From positions 29,936-93,935 of the forward strand of contig NZ_JARZFX010000012.1 of assembly GCF_036026595.1 (NCBI RefSeq): 64,000 bases of DNA, written 5' to 3'. Of this stretch, positions 62,400-64,000 are shown in pieces. Below the pieces are notes generated by a model. That model saw nothing but the letters and a program-made list of their open reading frames with translations. It had not been told where the DNA came from and ran no database searches. A program made the position numbers and the translations under genes. How positions within the stretch are numbered: position 1 is the first letter of the stretch; each line of letters opens with the position of its first letter. The stretch comes from Virgibacillus_P tibetensis (lineage in GTDB: Bacteria; Bacillota; Bacilli; Bacillales; Amphibacillaceae).

Positions 62400-62664
62400 T
62401 ATATAAATAAAGATTAGAGGTTAAAAGCAGGTCTACTAATAATCCAGGATGCCTGGGGATATTTTTCAAGCTTTTTGGAATGTAACCTAAGTAAATCGCT
62501 AAGAAAGAAGTTAAGTCTTTAATTAGAAATGCTACACTACTTTCAAAAGATGTAATTAGACCATAGAAAAGCATGCGTACGGCTGGCTTCTCTATGTCAG
62601 TTGTAGTTATTATAGAAACAATACTGGATCGATCAATAGCGAACAGTGCCAGGTACATGAACAA
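62400..62664 (-). pseudogene. possible CBS-domain protein fragment
   Basis: The minus-strand frame contains IDRSSIVSIITTTDIEKPAV followed by RMLFYGLITSFESSVAFLIK, which recalls the end of a CBS domain and the helix after it in Bacillaceae CBS proteins. The upstream part is missing and no ribosome site is seen. It lies between the McrBC-like operon and the McrBC remnant. Confidence 0.35.
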
Positions 62665-62693
62665 TTCAGAATTGAATGTTTACCTGGTACTTA

Positions 62694-63375
62694 GTAAATC
62701 TTTTTTACAAGGCCCACCAGGGGTTGGAATTGATGGGAGAAATACAGCAGCTCTATCTTTATTTTAGAGAAGTCCGCCTTATAAAGCTCAACTCGAAGGT
62801 GTTTAATGACGCTAAAATTCATCGCAGTAATTCGCATTATGGTTTTTTGATTGACATCTGCAGGTTTTTACATGAATCCCTTTTAATGAATGAAGACGAA
62901 AGCGGAGAAAAATTTATTAATTTTGAACAAGATGCAAAAGCAATGGCATATTTATATGAAGATTTTGTACGTAATTTTTATAAAAAGGAATTACCAGAGG
63001 GAATAGTGAAACGAGAAAATATATATTGGAATGCAGAAGGAGAAGATTTATCGTATTTACCCAGAATGGAAACTGATATATCCATCGAATTGTTTGATAG
63101 AAAGATTATTATGGACACGAAGTATTACCAAAATGCAACATCAACCAGGTTAAAGAGTGGCAATGAAAAGTTGATTAGCAGCAATTTATATGAGTAATTA
63201 TAAAAATAAAGACAAGATAGATTTAACCGGTATGTTATTATACCCAACAGTCGATAAGGATTTAGATCTATTTTATAACATATTGGGTTTCAAGGTTAAG
63301 GTGTGTACAGTGGATCTTAATCAGGAGTGGAGAAACATACATGATAGGTTATTGAGTATTTTAGATATAAGGTAG
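62694..63375 (+). pseudogene. McrBC deletion remnant: McrB Walker A joined to McrC C-terminus
   Basis: LSKSFLQGPPGVG (about 62688-62727) is the start of an McrB Walker A. Within a few bases the sequence becomes McrC: LYLYFREVRLIKLNSKVFND, then SGEKFINFEQDAKAMAYLYE, nuclease block LPRMETDISIELFDRKIIMD-TKYY and, after a frameshift near 63190, YKNKDKIDLTGMLLYPTVDK and KVCTVDLNQEWRNIHDRLLS. A deletion has removed most of mcrB and the start of mcrC. It is distinct from the intact DUF2357 system just upstream. Confidence 0.8.
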
Positions 63376-63384
63376 AACATATGG

Positions 63385-63720
63385 TTAGTGAATACCTGTA
63401 GTTATCGGCTGGAAGATTTATTGATTACCTGTATTGTGTTATTGATAATAGATATAAAATCGAGAAAATATCCCTGTAATTGATGAAAAGACGCATATGA
63501 TAATAGCCAAATAAATGGACCCCCCTTGACATAGTTTTTACTTGAATGACAAAAAGTGTACGAGTAAATGACAGCCTGTTCTACCACTTCATACCTTCTG
63601 GTGGTCAAAGTTAAAAAATCATAGTTATTGGAATCAAAATTCGATTTATTTTCAATGAGATGCAGACTTCCACAAATGGGCCATTTTGTGGAGTAAAGAA
63701 AGGGGTAGGAAAGAAGTGGA
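63385..63720. other. region without a supported gene
   Basis: No ribosome site-linked ORF or known motif is seen. Sequence such as AAATGGACCCCCCTTGACA near 63510-63530 and CATACCTTCTGGTGGTC might be an insertion-sequence boundary, but I could not match it. Confidence 0.35.
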
Positions 63721-63729
63721 AGTAAGCTG

Positions 63730-64000
63730 ATGCAATATATGAAAATAATTCAACTCCCTGAAGGAACAGTTGGGAGATATCAGTTTTGTGTTGAAGTCTT
63801 AAATGATAAAAAGACGTATAATTCCTATATCTTTGGTGTTGTTACATGGCAAACAGTATGGTGAGTTGTTTTTAACATATGGTCTCGAAATTGCCCAGAA
63901 TAAAAAGATACTTTCACAAGTTCAACAACCATACGACATTGCTGTTCAGACCATAACTATCTTTTGGAATATAAATAAGGATATTACTGTTTCGGTGGGA
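63730..64000 (+). pseudogene. unidentified gene, frameshifted and cut by the window edge
   Basis: ATG 63730, behind GAAAGGGGTAGG at some distance, opens MQYMKIIQLPEGTVGRYQFC and stops at TGA near 63864. A frame change continues with GKQYGELFLTYGLEIAQNKK and ILSQVQQPYDIAVQTITIFW to the edge. The family is not recognised; the protein may continue outside the window. Confidence 0.35.

Noticed and set aside
48000..64000. CRISPR array or cas genes in the defence island
   Set aside because: No regularly spaced direct repeats of 25-40 bases and no Cas motifs were seen anywhere in the window.
1..64000. rRNA or tRNA genes
   Set aside because: No rRNA-conserved blocks, and no cloverleaf with the TTCGA loop and acceptor pairing was found by eye.

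Overview
The window is AT-rich, with strong AGGAGG-type ribosome binding sites, sigma-A-like promoters, and gene families typical of low-GC Firmicutes: PsuK-type winged-helix/PfkB kinase, RNPP peptide-sensing regulator, subtilisin-like protease, DUF3139, SPP1-type replication genes. This points to a spore-forming Bacillaceae, perhaps of the Oceanobacillus/Virgibacillus type. I cannot name a species from sequence alone. It is chromosomal accessory sequence with one intact metabolic block and heavy gene decay elsewhere.

Region by region: (1) 1-6,460 is a cargo segment, most of it (377-6,460) bounded by an identical 22-bp inverted repeat. It holds a decayed P-loop kinase, a hydrolase, an acetyltransferase, a divergent pair of paralogous unknown genes, a Tn3-family miniature element, an IS3 remnant, a radC pseudogene and a rearranged MFS pseudogene. 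(2) 6.5-15.4 kb is a nucleoside and pseudouridine salvage block: psuK-psuG, a DMT exporter, a second winged-helix/PfkB kinase, then a CNT nucleoside permease, nucleoside hydrolase, LacI regulator and ribokinase under a promoter with two tandem operators. Nucleosides are imported, cleaved to base plus ribose (or pseudouridine phosphorylated and cleaved), and ribose is phosphorylated. (3) 15.4-18.5 kb is a secreted subtilase divergent from an RNPP-type TPR regulator followed by a 45-residue exported pro-peptide, which looks like a quorum-sensing cell controlling a protease. (4) 18.8-25.0 kb is a patchwork of small enzymes (DapA-like lyase, VOC, RibD-like reductase, RBBP9-like esterase, cupin, zinc-ribbon membrane protein) with repeat elements between them and a resolvase remnant.

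(5) 25.0-63.4 kb is a defence island. It contains a type I restriction-modification (R-M) operon with an extra half-specificity gene; a second R-M pair whose methylase carries an N-terminal nuclease-like motif; an IS66-family element and a group II intron scar; a HEPN-motif gene; an SPP1-like replication module (sigma factor, XRE repressor, excisionase-like protein, DnaD, helicase loader, DnaB); a GmrSD-type IV restriction enzyme; two divergent modules that each pair a nucleotide pyrophosphohydrolase with a PLD-nuclease/SF2 helicase; a PD-(D/E)XK-like protein; an EVE-domain scrap; a membrane-anchored DUF4041/GIY-YIG nuclease of the SNIPE type; a NERD nuclease; a McrBC-like AAA+/DUF2357 pair; and the deletion remnant of a second, canonical McrBC.

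Two directly repeated copies of a ~400-bp helicase segment (25.0 kb and 49.5 kb) bracket the R-M/replication half of the island and suggest recombination within it. No rRNA, tRNA or CRISPR array was seen. All family names come from reading motifs; no database search was run.
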